A DNA stretch of 64,000 nucleotides from Cerrena zonata. Taxonomy: Eukaryota; Basidiomycota; Agaricomycetes; Polyporales; Cerrenaceae. The DNA lies in assembly GCA_038087015.1 (NCBI GenBank), contig JASBNA010000008.1, positions 1,054,001 to 1,118,000 on the forward strand, read 5' to 3'. Each line of letters opens with the position of its first letter. Position 1 is the stretch's first letter. A program made the translations under genes and the position numbers. Positions 24,175 to 35,398 of the stretch are shown here, one piece after another. Under the pieces are notes generated by a model. The model had not been told where the DNA came from. It worked only from the letters and a program-made list of their open reading frames with translations, and did no database searches.

Positions 24175-24669
24175 TTGTTATTAATTTTCGCTTTTTTAGT
24201 GTTCGTCGTCGTCTGCGTTTTGGGACTTTGTCGCGGAACTCCAGTAGTAAAAGTTTGTATCTATTAGTAATTTAATAATAACGCACTGCGATGAGTATAC
24301 ATATATGGAGTGGACAAAGATTTCCGTGTAAGAAGTGGCACTGTGGAAGGTTTAGTATTTGCTATCTTACGACTTGCTGAAGACTCTCCTTTAATAACAG
24401 TGATTATGTAAGCACAAGTACTGAAGACTTTCCGAGTCTGCGAGGAGTTTGAATCATTTCTTTCACGACTAATCATCATACATGTTAGTCACCGTTGGTG
24501 ACCCTTATAATTCATTCATTTCGCTCGTTGTCCCGTCAACAGCCATTCTAGCGAAGGGAGCGTGAGAAACAGTTGGGTTATAAAAGAACGACAACACTGA
24601 TCATGACAGCGCATTCGTACGGCGTATACGTTTCATACTGATTCCTTAGGCTAAGGTTTTGGTTTTGTG
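24175..24669. other. intergenic region between permease and kinase genes
   Basis: About 500 bp holding the 3' end of the permease and the promoter of the kinase gene. It is AT-rich just after the permease stop. No gene or repeat is seen. Confidence 0.4.
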
Positions 24670-26344
24670 ATGTTGGCTTTCAAGAATCCATGTATACGTC
24701 GTCTTTCCGTGGCTGTGACTACTCGATTTCATTGCTCTAGGAATTTGTCAAGCCTCCCCGACCAACCTTCGGATGCAACTTCTGGTTGGGAGAAACACGA
24801 GGAACCTTTGACTGGTTATCATCCTCCTGCTGTTAATAAATATTGTCCAGTGAATATCAACGACACTCTGGGTCATTATCGTATATTACGAAAGTTAGGC
24901 TGGGGTGGGTATTCTACTGCGTGGCTTTCCGAGTCTCAAAGGTATGTACCTCGACGTCATTAATATACAATCGCACCTCTCACCTTCTACCATAGCCCCA
25001 GTGATCCTACTACTTCAGATATATCTACTTTGAAACTCCTAACAAGTATGTCACTTGTTCATTGCTCCTACTGCTTACTAAGTATTCTATAGCATGGTGT
25101 ACGGGGGCGCAAGATAAACTGCAGGAACTAGAGTTTCTTAGAAAGATGCGTGACCAGGCTCCTGACCACCCCGGTCATGCACACGTTCTCCAGCTCAAGG
25201 ACCAGTTCCATCATCAAGGTCCTTATGGACAACATCTTTGTCTCGTGACGGAACCACTTTTACACAATATGCGCATCTTTTCTATGCGCTTCCCTCACAG
25301 GATCATGCCGCTGTCTCTCGTGAGGTCTGTTTCCCGTCAGATTGTTCTGGGTCTGCAGTATCTACATGAAGAATGCAATATCATCCATACGGGTGGGTAA
25401 ATTTCTCGTGAAATCTGTGCGGGTAGCTGGCTCATTGTTTTGGTAGACCTCAAGCCTGATAATATCTTGATGGTTGCTCCGAATGGCCAGCAATTCTTCA
25501 AGGACCTACATAATCCTTCTAAGAGCTCTGTTGCTACTGATCCTCTAGGAAACACTGTAACTCGTGTATCCAGCGAACCTCTGTACTACCCATTGCCCGG
25601 TTCCGTCGCTCAGGAAGATGATATTTGGCTCCAACTTAAAGTAAAAATCGCCGATGTAGGCACTGGTATGTATATTCATGTCTATCAATGTGAACTGCCA
25701 CTTGACAACTGAGATTTCCAGCATGCTGGGCCGATAAGGCATCACAGCACTACACTGACCGTATCCAGAGTCCTGCCTTGCGTGCGCCCGAGGTCGCAAT
25801 TGGCGCAGGATGGGGCAAACCTGCCGATATCTGGAGTTTGGGATGCACGGTAATCTTCCTCCCTCTGTTCTCTGTCCACTATTCCTGATATTCTGATATT
25901 GACAGATTTACGAGCTATACATGACCAACTCTCTATTGCCCCCTGGTTGTGCCGCCGGCCAAATTCCTCATTATCACAGTATATTCTTCGGGCAGTATCC
26001 TGAGGCCCTTATTGAACGTGGCAAGCATAGCGATATCTGGTTCAATCCCGATGGTCAGAATAGTCTTCGACCCATACGATGCTTTCTTCTAACCCATTCT
26101 TGTATTGCTAGGATCACCGAAAAATACATTTTCCAGTCAACCCTTTGACACGGAAATCCGTAGGAGGAATGCGCCCGACGCAGATGTGTTTATAGATTTC
26201 CTCCGTCTTGCGTTTACATTGGATCCGGATCAGCGTGCGACGTGCCGGGACTTGCTTGCGCATCCTTGGCTGAACCCGTATGTGTTTCTATCTTCATATT
26301 ATGTAGAATTATGTGGACTTGGACCTGACGAGGAGCGATTATAG
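24670..26344 (+). CDS. SRPK-like serine/threonine protein kinase
   Basis: Exons 24670..24941, 24996..25045, 25093..25392, 25447..25665, 25722..25849, 25906..26053, 26112..26344 give 449 residues. The kinase fold begins with YRILRKLGWGGYSTAWL (glycine loop) and continues with STLKLLT (the probable ATP-binding Lys). The catalytic loop is HTDLKPDN, with Thr in place of Arg as in SRPK-type kinases; IADVGTA replaces Asp-Phe-Gly-x-Ala; then come RAPEVAIGAGWGKPADIWSLGC and LLAHPWLNP. Fungi, basidiomycetes especially, have many such SRPK-like paralogues; the substrates of these are mostly unknown. The N-terminal 30 residues (MLAFKNPCIRRLSVAVTTRF and on) are basic, hydroxylated and free of acids, resembling a mitochondrial presequence. 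The last ten or so codons may instead be intronic, since GTGTTT follows NPY. Confidence 0.9.
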
Positions 26345-26913
26345 TGATAATTGGAACTCCTTCCATCGGCGGAATACTTGAGGCTAACCACTTTATACTA
26401 ATCGAATGGGCCACTATCAGTGAGACGAATTGTTGGCCCATCGTAGTTTTTTGACAGGAGAAATGATTCATTTAATGCTCACATTTATAATCCACACCAC
26501 TCTGTCCTAATAGCTGTTACGACTTGTCACCCCTACTCATCTCTCTCCATTAGAGGTTTTACAACCAGGTTGTGGAACTGTATAACCTTAGATTATAGTT
26601 TAGGAGAATGTCTATTTCCTCCTTCTCAGGTTGTGAGAATAATAACACCACTCTAAATTATTTATTGACGAGATGAGAGGGTGAAAGCATAATTCAGAAA
26701 GGAAATGCGTACATGGAAATGGATTAAGTCATGAGGGAAGGATCGTTGACGAAGATGTTTACAACTTCCGCCTAACACCAGTTGTATGGTGTTCTGGAAT
26801 TTCAGTAATAGAAGTCTATATCTCTGACTACCACTAATGTAATAATAAGGTACGGGAGGGGGGAGATGGGTTTCATACACGACACGGCGTGCTGAGAAGA
26901 GTCAAATTATATT
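26345..26913. other. convergent intergenic region
   Basis: Lies between the 3' ends of the kinase gene and the following minus-strand gene. A possible extra 3' exon of the latter reaches 26892 or beyond, since GTAAGT occurs in its last codons and a TCTCAG acceptor lies at 26897-26892. Nothing else is seen. Confidence 0.35.
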
Positions 26914-28446
26914 TCATTCTAAGGTGCAGGCTAGAATTATTCCAACTCTTAGTACATATCGATCAAAAATAGGGCAAACTAAACTTACCTCGTTGATCGT
27001 ATGAAGCTTATTCTGCTCTCTAAGGTGAACCATCGTATCCGCAAAGAACGATGAGAAAATGTCCTTGAAGAAATCTTTCTTGGGATCAATCGAAATCGAC
27101 GTGTCGTGGAATTGACACAATTGCATCGGATGTGTTACAGACGTCTGCTGAGTTCCATGTGCACATTCGAATTGCACCAATTTGCGTCGAAGTCCCGTCG
27201 TGTCATCAGTCATATCGTCTTCGGAATCGAATTCCGTAGCTTGATTGTCGTTGGAATCCTGGAAGGCCTCACTGTTGAATCCCTCGCCACAGTTGTCTTC
27301 GAATCGGATGGTGACGAGTTCTAGGTCCGGGAATTCGGACTCAAGTTTTTGGTCGATCAGTTTCCAGTGTTCGCGAGTACCGACCAGGGCTCTTATCAGT
27401 TTCTCTTTTGTTTCTTCTCCGCGCATGTCAAAGGATAGCTCGATTTCGATGAGATTGTCGTATACTGGGAGAAGGGAGATGATTGTGAGAGCGGTGCAGA
27501 TCTCGGTGACCATAACAGCTGGAGCGGCGTTATCGGTTCTGGTGATCCTGAGAAAGATCCTTTCGAGCTGTCCGGTACATGCATGGGCTAGACTAGCCAT
27601 CATGTCGTGGGAGGCTAGTTGAAGGAAACACGAGAATGAGATGCGGGGGATCGTGAAGATGTGAAAAATATACGTACGCTCCAAACGATTTAGCTCGTTG
27701 TCTAACGTGCCCGAGAGGTTGAAGATTAGATTTTTGATGTTTCCATGCCTTAGCAGAGGTATAATGTATGGTACGTCGTTGAAATCCCATATTTGTTTCG
27801 CGCAAAGGTTTTCGAGCAATTGGGGGACGAAAAGATGATCGAGGAGGCCAAGAAGGGGGGCGAGCACGGGCTCGGATGAGTCAGTAGAGATGTCGAATGA
27901 CGATACACGAATGGTGTGATTGCGAGGTAGGATGGTGGGCAACCGCTGCAAGGCCTCATCGTAGTCCTCTTCCCATATTCCCCCGCAACCAAAGATTTCT
28001 AGATGATTAATCTCCTCGAAGAGCGAAAAGAGAGTTGCGAATGCGACGATCAAATCCGCCGAACTCTTCCATTTCGTGACGCGAGTAGGGGTGGTCGGGG
28101 CGGAAAGAGATTCTAACGTCAAGTGCTTCAAGCGATAGCGAGAAGAGCTCGAAGTCACTTTGAGGAGATCATTCACACTAACGGCGGCAAAATCGATTGC
28201 GCAGATTTGCAAGTCCGTGAGGTTGGGGAGGACGGAGAAGAGCAAAGGGATCTCTTTTGGATGAAAGAAGGGTCGACCGGGTGGTCCTTCCTGAGCGGGA
28301 CGAATAACAAGTTCCGTGATTAGTTTTCGGTTCTCGAGTGGCGTTTGTGTTAGAGAACTGGCGACGCCTAACAAACCGTATCGTGGGCCAGCGTAAGCAC
28401 AGAGCTTTGAAACAGAAGTAGGGGCTGGGGGATTATTATGAGGCAT
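26914..28446 (-). CDS. unrecognised 510-residue protein, possibly F-box/leucine-rich-repeat-like
   Basis: One open frame runs from the ATG at 28446 to the stop at 26914. I do not recognise a domain with confidence. The protein has regularly spaced hydrophobic segments such as LPNLTDLQICAIDFAAVSV, YRLKHLTLESLSA and INHLEIFGCGG, the pattern of the leucine-rich repeat halves of agaricomycete F-box-type proteins, but no clear F-box at its start. Near residue 380-400 it is acidic (DSEDDMTDD). A perfect GTACGT donor and CTAG acceptor bound 27677-27615 (63 bp, divisible by three), so an intron there would remove 21 residues without changing the frame. A GTAAGT at 26988 suggests a second intron just before the stop. 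The presence of a gene is likely; its function is unknown. Confidence 0.65.
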   Translation of the reverse strand: MPHNNPPAPTSVSKLCAYAGPRYGLLGVASSLTQTPLENRKLITELVIRPAQEGPPGRPFFHPKEIPLLFSVLPNLTDLQICAIDFAAVSVNDLLKVTSSSSRYRLKHLTLESLSAPTTPTRVTKWKSSADLIVAFATLFSLFEEINHLEIFGCGGIWEEDYDEALQRLPTILPRNHTIRVSSFDISTDSSEPVLAPLLGLLDHLFVPQLLENLCAKQIWDFNDVPYIIPLLRHGNIKNLIFNLSGTLDNELNRLERTYIFHIFTIPRISFSCFLQLASHDMMASLAHACTGQLERIFLRITRTDNAAPAVMVTEICTALTIISLLPVYDNLIEIELSFDMRGEETKEKLIRALVGTREHWKLIDQKLESEFPDLELVTIRFEDNCGEGFNSEAFQDSNDNQATEFDSEDDMTDDTTGLRRKLVQFECAHGTQQTSVTHPMQLCQFHDTSISIDPKKDFFKDIFSSFFADTMVHLREQNKLHTINEVSLVCPIFDRYVLRVGIILACTLE

Positions 28447-29331
28447 GTTATATTACTAGAGTAAAAGATGATGAGTTGATGGTGTCGCCTAAGTGAGAAG
28501 AGTATCGATGTATTGTGGGTTTGGTCAGGGACTACCACAGTCCTTTTAACGAATATCTGATTCTAGATACGAACAATGGAGTTTGCTTGCTTTGAGTCCC
28601 AGGGTCTTGCTTTGTGACGAGAATAGATGCCCTTTAGTTCCGCAATGGTGTAGAAGACAAAGGCATATGTGGGTCGCGAGACGCACATCGTTATACTTTC
28701 TTTTCGATGAGCCACTCAATATCTAGGTGAGAGAGCGTTCAGTGGGAGGGGTAGATGTGACCGTTTATCCGTGCCTCTGGAGATATCGCAGTACTATCAG
28801 ACGACGATTATTCAGGGATCACAAGCCTTTGTTTTTCGGGGTGTTGTACCCATGTACCATCAATATGCAGGGACCATAGCCTGGAGATACCAAGCTCGGC
28901 ATCGGTATCAGGTCAGAATAAAATGAAGCACCAACCAACACAGGGTACAAGTGGCTACAAGACCCTGGGGGTAGTACGTCGAACCTTGATAGAGTACCAG
29001 GTGATAAGCTTGCCCTAACTTGACGTTCTTGAATCCAAGTCGTCACCAATATGAGTCCAGCCAGCGACGATACGCCAGTATTGCTCCCTTGAGTAAGCAC
29101 TAGTATATCTAAAATAGTTTAGTTAGACAATGGTGATGAAATCGTTTCAGTTGATGAGGTAGAAAGCAAAATGTTGACGATAATTGTATCAGCGCTTTAC
29201 TGAAATCGGCAAGCGTGCACTAAGCGCCTGTGCCACACACGCGTTTGGCGAGGAAGAGGAGGTTGTCCTTGTCCTCGTCCTCCAAATTATTGATTCACCC
29301 TCTACTCGAGCATCAGCTAGCGTAGACAACA
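28447..29331. other. divergent intergenic region upstream of NDC1
   Basis: About 880 bp shared by two divergent 5' ends. A 93-codon minus-strand frame at 28819-29100 has no recognisable features and no splice support, so I did not call it. No repeats are seen. Confidence 0.4.
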
Positions 29332-31745
29332 ATGTCTGCTCTGACTGCCTCTGCTCTCAGACCCTCTCCGAACACGCCCATACGCGCAACAACATCGAAT
29401 CTCTCTCTCCGAGCTGCTCCTCCCGTCCCTCCTGCAAATCAAAACTATGAACCTCTCGTCAAGGGATTGTTGCAAAAACGTCTAATCTCGCATCTCTTTC
29501 CGTACTCTGCTGCTTTCACTTGGGCGACATGTGTAACCTCTTCAGTATGCATGCAAGGTGGTGTGGCGCAATTAGGTCTCGTCGGTACCCTCGTACAACC
29601 CCTACGGCCGAGTACACTAGCGTTGACTGCGCTGACATGGGGTTTAAGTGCTGTACCCGTGGTTGTGGTGAGGAAACGATACTCCTCAGGTGAGCATCGT
29701 CGATCATTCGATGAACTTGTCCTAATAATAGTTTATAGCAACACCAACCGCGGCAACTTCACCTTCACAAATATTCCATACCGCGTGGAGCAAGACGAGC
29801 ACATTCCATTCTCTCGTCACATATACATGTTCCTCTCTAGCACTCCTGCTCCTACGTCTTATATCGTCGTATGCATACGAGAGTGATCCTCGGTTATCAC
29901 TTTTCGTCAAGTCCAAGTACGCCGATCGAATGCGTTCACTTTATTGATGCTTATAACATTCATTTTATTGTTCTCTAGGAAACATCCACATTATCTCAAT
30001 GGACGCTTGATCTACCTGCTATCATCGCAACTCTTCGTAGCCTTCGTCTACCTCTTACGAAATGTTCTCCTCGATCGTTTCGCTATCAAATGGGCATCGG
30101 TATGTGTCCGTGGCCATTTCATAGACTTTGATTTAACCCACTAGCTCCGACATGAAGTTTAAACAGGTTTCTGAAACTCAAAACTTCCGTCTGGCGCGAT
30201 TAATCGCCATCAGCGTAACTCTCCTCCTCCTTGCATCACTCAATACCACTATCCATCTAGTTCTTTTCGGACTCACGCGGTCAATTGCCCTCCCTGTCAT
30301 ATACCAACTTCCTATCGTCCCGAAACTGCTGAGGCCATTCACGGCTCATTTCCTCCGGGGTCCATATTTCTTTACGCTTCTAGGGAGAAATATCGGTTTG
30401 GTTTGGACCGCGTTTTGTCTAGGGTTGAAGACGATTGCGATTTGGGAATTTGCAGAGGAGATGTTCGATCATGTTGTTGCAGAGGTGAGGCCATTTCGCT
30501 ACGTGATTTTTGAAAATTAATTATAATGATTTTAGCCTGTCACTGTAACTTCGACAACCGCCGATCCTGCTCTGAGCATCATCTCGGGCACCACATCAAC
30601 GGATCCGTACTTTAAACATCTTGCGTATGATGAACTAGCGCAACTTGCCAAAGACGATTCTGCTGCTGCCACTGCTAAACGCTCAGCTTTGTTCGCGGAT
30701 CAAAAATATAACCCTAGTATGTGGAATACACTGTCGAGGGAAGCATTGGTCACTCTCGGAAAGGATTATCAGCTACTTCTGAGAAGAGGTCAACCTGAAG
30801 CCCCCGCTGCCGCTCCGGCACCTCCAGCTAAACCATCCGCATTGCCGTCTTCGATAAAACAGACCCCTCTACTTCGACAATCTGTACTCAAACCATCTTC
30901 TCAGTCGCCGATTAGGTCTGCGATAGACACGCTGGCTTCGGATGGGACACTCGGTGCCGCTGCGGGTGAAGCTGTGCCGGAACTCTTCAGGTCGGTTCTA
31001 CATGCGCCACCTCCGGCAGAAAGTGAGATGATCAAGAGGAGCGAGGAGGAGATTGCGAAGATTGTGACGAATGTGACGGTGGAGACCAAGGCGTGGAAGA
31101 TGAAGGTGGTTGAGGCGGTTGAGAGGAATTTGGCTCCGAAGGTGGTTTGTGAGGTTAGGGAGAGGGTGGGGGTTTGGTGGACTAGGGAGAGGGTGAATAA
31201 GGTTGTGGAGGGGTCTGTGCCGAATAGGAGGTTGGATGCGTTGGTTGTTGAATGTAGGTTTTTTGTTTTCCGTAATTGCGATCGGTTGGCTGATTGTGAT
31301 TTTTGGGGGTTTTTTTTAGCGTTGTCTCATCTAGTTTGTTATTCGTTGACGGAAGATAAATATGGGATCGTCCAGCGCGATATCCCACGTATACTCGAAG
31401 CGATGATCTCTTTCCTCACCGCGCTCGAACAATACCAATCCGAACTGCAGACTACATACCCCACGCCTACCTCTGACGAACTAGCAGCTCTGCATCCGAA
31501 ACAGAGGACAGAGAAAGAGGAGGTGATGGTCGAGTTGGCGAGATCGAGTGATGTGTTGAATGAAGTCCACGGATGTGAGTTTTGTTATGTTTCTGTTTGA
31601 TGTTGATGTGGGATTGATGGTTGGGATTCTAGCGTTGAAGGATGGGTTGGTGAGGATCGTGCAGACGTTTGGGGAGAGGTTGGAGGCGTTCAAGTTTCCT
31701 CCGAGGATAGCGAAGAGGTTGCAGGAGTATGTAGATTATACGTGA
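29332..31745 (+). CDS. NDC1: nucleoporin NDC1 (pore membrane protein)
   Basis: Seven exons, 29332..29689, 29739..29916, 29979..30099, 30167..30484, 30536..31253, 31320..31574, 31633..31745, close in frame at 686 residues. The N-terminal half has about six membrane segments: LFPYSAAFTWATCVTSSVC; ALTALTWGLSAVPVVVV; LALLLLRLISSYAYES; LIYLLSSQLFVAFVYLLRNV; ARLIAISVTLLLLASLNTT; NIGLVWTAFCLGLKTIAIWE. The C-terminal half is soluble, with the family pattern TDPYFKHLAYDELAQLAKDD, FADQKYNPSMWNTLSREAL and a Pro/Ala-rich stretch. NDC1 anchors the nuclear pore to the pore membrane and, in yeasts, also acts at the spindle pole body. Length and topology fit the family, and no lesions are seen. Confidence 0.9.
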
Positions 31746-32083
31746 ACTTATGTAGGTTCGGTGGTATGAGAATCTTTGCATTATATTGAACAGTTTTACG
31801 TGTTCGAGTTTGACATATCGCGGATTGGGAAGCGTTGACGATGACCAAGTCGCGGTGATAGATCAAGGAAGTGCGCTGATGACTCTGGAACGGACTGGCA
31901 CTATTCAACGGTTTCAGCATGATCACCGAACATTCAGAGTTTACAAAATATATTGTGATTGGATATATTGAAGGTCAATAAGTTTCAAGTCGAGATAGGG
32001 TGTGGATACAGTGATTATGATTAACGTATGGGAGGTGAAATTAGACATGTTCAGATATTCCAGTCTATCGTGATACACATGAT
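31746..32083. other. convergent intergenic region
   Basis: About 340 bp between the NDC1 stop and the stop of the small minus-strand gene. It is AT-rich and shows no feature I can support. Confidence 0.4.
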
Positions 32084-32540
32084 TTAGAGACAACCTGATC
32101 CGCAACAACACCCACCAGACTGGGACTTGGAGGTGGTATCATCGCTTGATTTAGAGACTTCGACTGGCGGTGGACTCAAATCCAGTTCGAGACGATCTTC
32201 ACTTATTTGCGTATAGCCCTCTGGATGCTCTTTGGTGCCGAATTGGACGTTGTAGTCTAATGTCCTATTTCGCTAAAGAGGGATATAGATATTTGGAACG
32301 TTAGTAGCCTAGTGAGAGGGCCTTGGGATAGAGATGACTTACGATGTTTTGTTTGACGAGGGCTCCTTGGACGAGCCCGGCTCGCTTTTTGCCGGACTTT
32401 GTGGTGATTATGACGCGTGTGTGTCTCTGGGTGGGGTTGGGGATGCTGGTTAGTATATGGGATATGAGGGGTTCGTTGGAGGGACTGACTTTGTATAAGG
32501 GTACTGGGTATTCGTGCGAGGGAATATAATTGAGGGCCAT
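32084..32540 (-). CDS. small 128-residue protein with a cysteine-rich C-terminus
   Basis: Two exons, complement(32084..32272, 32343..32540), joined by a GTAAGT donor and TTTAG acceptor, give 128 residues. I do not recognise the family. The N-terminal part (YPVPLYKVSPSNEPLISHI, then HTRVIITTKSGKKRAGLVQG) looks compactly folded and the middle is acidic (EDRLELDLSPPPVEV). The protein ends in GGCCCGSGCL, five cysteines in the last ten residues. Such a tail could be palmitoylated or bind metal. The start chosen is the ATG of MALNYIPSHEYP; an upstream in-frame TTG stretch is unlikely to be translated. Existence is supported by the clean splice, function is unknown. Confidence 0.6.
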
Positions 32541-34016
32541 CACAATGATATAGTTGGTAGTTGGTAGTTTGTACTGGGAGTACTCGAGTTGAGAGAGAGA
32601 GGAGAGGTGGGTGAGCAAGGAGACGAGGGAGCTCCTATATATATTGGAGAGAGAGGCAGAAAGGGGCTTTCAAGATAATACGAAATGACATACAAGACGA
32701 TGACTTACGGCACCAGTGAATAAAACCTTAAACTGCAGGGGATATTGATGACAAATCGGAACTCAGTGGAATGCAGGTCAAAGGCAAAGGTCAAACCGTA
32801 ATGGACGATCTTCAAATTGTGAATGGAGCGGTGTATATCTGTGTTGAGTTACTGATCAGTAGGTGGTGTTGTCAATGAGACAAATGTACACACTATTGTC
32901 GTCTCCCCGAAAGTGTTGGAGCAGTATCCCTCTAATGTGGCTGGTAACTACTAGGAAAGTATGAAGTTCAAGCTAGGAACAAAACATGCCTCGATGACGT
33001 GTCTTGAGCGTTTGGTCTTAGTATGCAAGACGTCGAGACCACACCATGGGCCGTGCATGATCAGAGTTGAACCTTGAACGTTGGATTCCAATTATCGCAG
33101 GAACATAACGAACGGACCAAGTTACAACTCAAAGTTTGTCGCGCACCGGATGACTCGGCATCAAGCCAAAATACGGAACTGATACATGACTGTCACGGTG
33201 GAAGTTGCCAAGCCATATTGTAAGTTTGAGTTTGCGCCTCATAAAATTTGATTTTGGGAACATAACGGCGATCAGCGCTTCAGGTACACTGTGACGCTGC
33301 ACGCAGCCTCAGAGTGTTGAAGTTTGTTGGGATTGATCGGCCCCGATGGTGGGCGCGAGTGTTGGGAATGGAGGACCTACGAGGGCTGTGGAGGTAGAGG
33401 CGTGTGTAGTATACGTACGGTGACCTAGTACCTGACGGTACCCCTGAATGTAACCGTGGATCTTGGGCTCCGGCGGCATCCTAGGTGGTCAAGACGACCT
33501 TAGATCCTGTGTGTGATTGTCTTTAAGAAATGAAACACGGACACTTTGCCTCAAGTCCGAATCAGGCAAGTGGTGGAAGGACTTGGAAGGTTTCCGGGAT
33601 CTTCGGGATCTTGCTATAGTGGGATATTGGTGGTCGTATTTGGAAAGGCTGTTGCCTGTTCCTGTTGGGGGAGGGAGATCGGGATCTGGATTAGGGCGAT
33701 AAGATAAGATAAATTGGGCTTGGCAGTGACCGTTTGGGTTCTCAATCGTGGTGTGAAGAACATGTAGGTCTCGGTGGACTCTGTAGTCGATTGTGGGTCG
33801 AATTACGAAGTAAAAGCGGATGTGAGGAGAGACGAGAGATCTATAATGTTATGTGTAACTACAAACAAAATCCATCTAATGCACATATATGTAAAGTTTA
33901 TATTTCTTTCCCGATCTAATACAATTTTTTCTTCGTCTCTTCTCCGTTTGACACTTCTAGTCACGAATGCATACCCTACTTAAGATCCAAATTCTAGATA
34001 ATTAGAGTTTAGAAAG
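32541..34016. other. about 1.5 kb without a supported gene
   Basis: It contains the promoter of the small Cys-tailed gene and the 3' region of the peroxiredoxin gene. Short plus-strand frames at 33517-33983 have no recognisable content. Nothing repeated is seen. Confidence 0.4.
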
Positions 34017-34903
34017 TCAGAGGGCGGCGAGGACGGCGTCGGCGCCGGAGACGGTGACGGCCTTTTCCTTCTCGAGCTGTGAGGAGTGGGTACGTCAGTT
34101 TGCGGTGTTGAGGTGAGGGATAGAGTAAAGATGGAGCGAAAAATATAGAGAGATGGGAAACGGAGGTGGGTTGGCAATAGTAGAAGAGTAGAAACGGGAA
34201 GGAAAGGATGGAAAAAGTACATACACCGAGGTAAGTGATCTTGAGGTCGTCGATGATGAGAGCGAAACGGGCGGTACGTGTTCCCAAGCCGATACCAGCG
34301 CCAGAGAGGTCGACGGTGAGGCCGAGTTGCTTGGACCAGTTGGTGTCGGGGTCAGAAAGAGCAACGATCTTAAGGGAGAGTAAGCAAAAAGCAATTAAAG
34401 AGAGTAAGCAAAAGCAAGAAAACAAGAAGAGACTGCAGACGTACCTTGTCCTTGAGACCGAAAGCCTTTGCCCAACCGCTCATGACGAAAGGATCGTTGG
34501 CGGCGATGACGGCAATGAGGTCAACACCCTTGCCCTTGAACTCGTCGAATTTCTCGAGGTAAGGGGGGAGGTGGTTAACGTGACATGTGGGCTAGAAGAT
34601 GGATTGTGAGATTGGAGTGGAGCGTGGATATATGCGGATTGAAGCTTACGGTGAAAGCTCCAGGGACGGAAAAGAGGACAATCTTCTTGCCCTTCCACTC
34701 GTCAGTAGAGTACTTGACGGCTAGAAGAAGACGGAAGCAATCCAAGATTAGTACCGATCGAGGACGATCGAGGAGGTTGGGAGCAACGAGGCTGGGGATT
34801 ACGTACGGATACCGCAAGCGGTGAGGCTGTCGGTTTCGGGGGTGTATGGGACGTATGAGAAGGTGCCCGAGGGGATGACGTCTCCGACTTTGACTGTGGC
34901 CAT
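34017..34903 (-). CDS. type II (Prx5-like) peroxiredoxin
   Basis: Five exons, complement(34017..34076, 34225..34368, 34445..34591, 34650..34720, 34807..34903), give 172 residues, the normal length for this family. The peroxidatic site reads VPGAFTPTCH, with the reactive Cys following Thr-x-Thr/Pro as in the Prx5/AHP1 group. Further family stretches are EFKGKGVDLIAVIAANDPFV, MSGWAKAFGL, IVALSDPDTNWSKQLGLTVD and GLGTRTARFALIIDD. The enzyme reduces hydrogen peroxide and organic hydroperoxides using thioredoxin or glutaredoxin. No targeting signal is evident, so it is probably cytosolic. The C-terminal KAVTVSGADAVLAAL is also typical. A further Cys at residue 31 (ACGIP) is not in the usual resolving position. 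It is divergently oriented to F-box copy A. Confidence 0.95.
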
Positions 34904-35398
34904 TGTAAAGGAATTTGTTTGGTGGTGGTGAGACGGATGGGGGAGTGGAATGAGAAAAGGAAGAGGGAGAGGGATGAGGATTAGTTATATGTGAGTGGGT
35001 ATCACATGACGGATGTTGTGATTACTTACCAATGGGAGTCGGGTGTGATGGAGTCTTATCAATGAGGGTATGGATGAAGTGATTGGGACTGATTCTGAGA
35101 GCATGATTGCATGATTCGAGTGGGAGAGGGAGGGGATTGGAAAATTCCCATCTGACGAGGACCGCTCTAACCACGAGTGTGAGGGGAGGGCAACGTGGAT
35201 GGTGCGCGTGGAAAGAGAAAGCAATCAGCTTGGTATGATGCCATAGAAAACGGAAAACATAATGCGTGCACGTGCAAAGTCCGAACCCTTCGGAATGGAG
35301 TACGGGAAATGGCCGAAAGTCAAATTGGACGCAGGGGAGTGATATCGTTACTTGGGTCTGCTCTTCATCGAACATCCGATTACACCCTAGCTCTGGCC
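34904..35398. other. divergent promoter region between peroxiredoxin and F-box copy A
   Basis: About 500 bp. Its last 80 bp or so (from about 35316, beginning near GAAAGTCAAATTGGACGC) match the sequence just upstream of F-box copy B and the ends of the 5-kb repeat units. The frame of copy A is open further upstream and includes another ATG near 35309, so translation could begin earlier than 35399. Confidence 0.5.

Noticed and set aside
28819..29100. 93-codon minus-strand frame before NDC1
   Set aside because: There is no recognisable domain, no splice partner and no compositional sign of coding.
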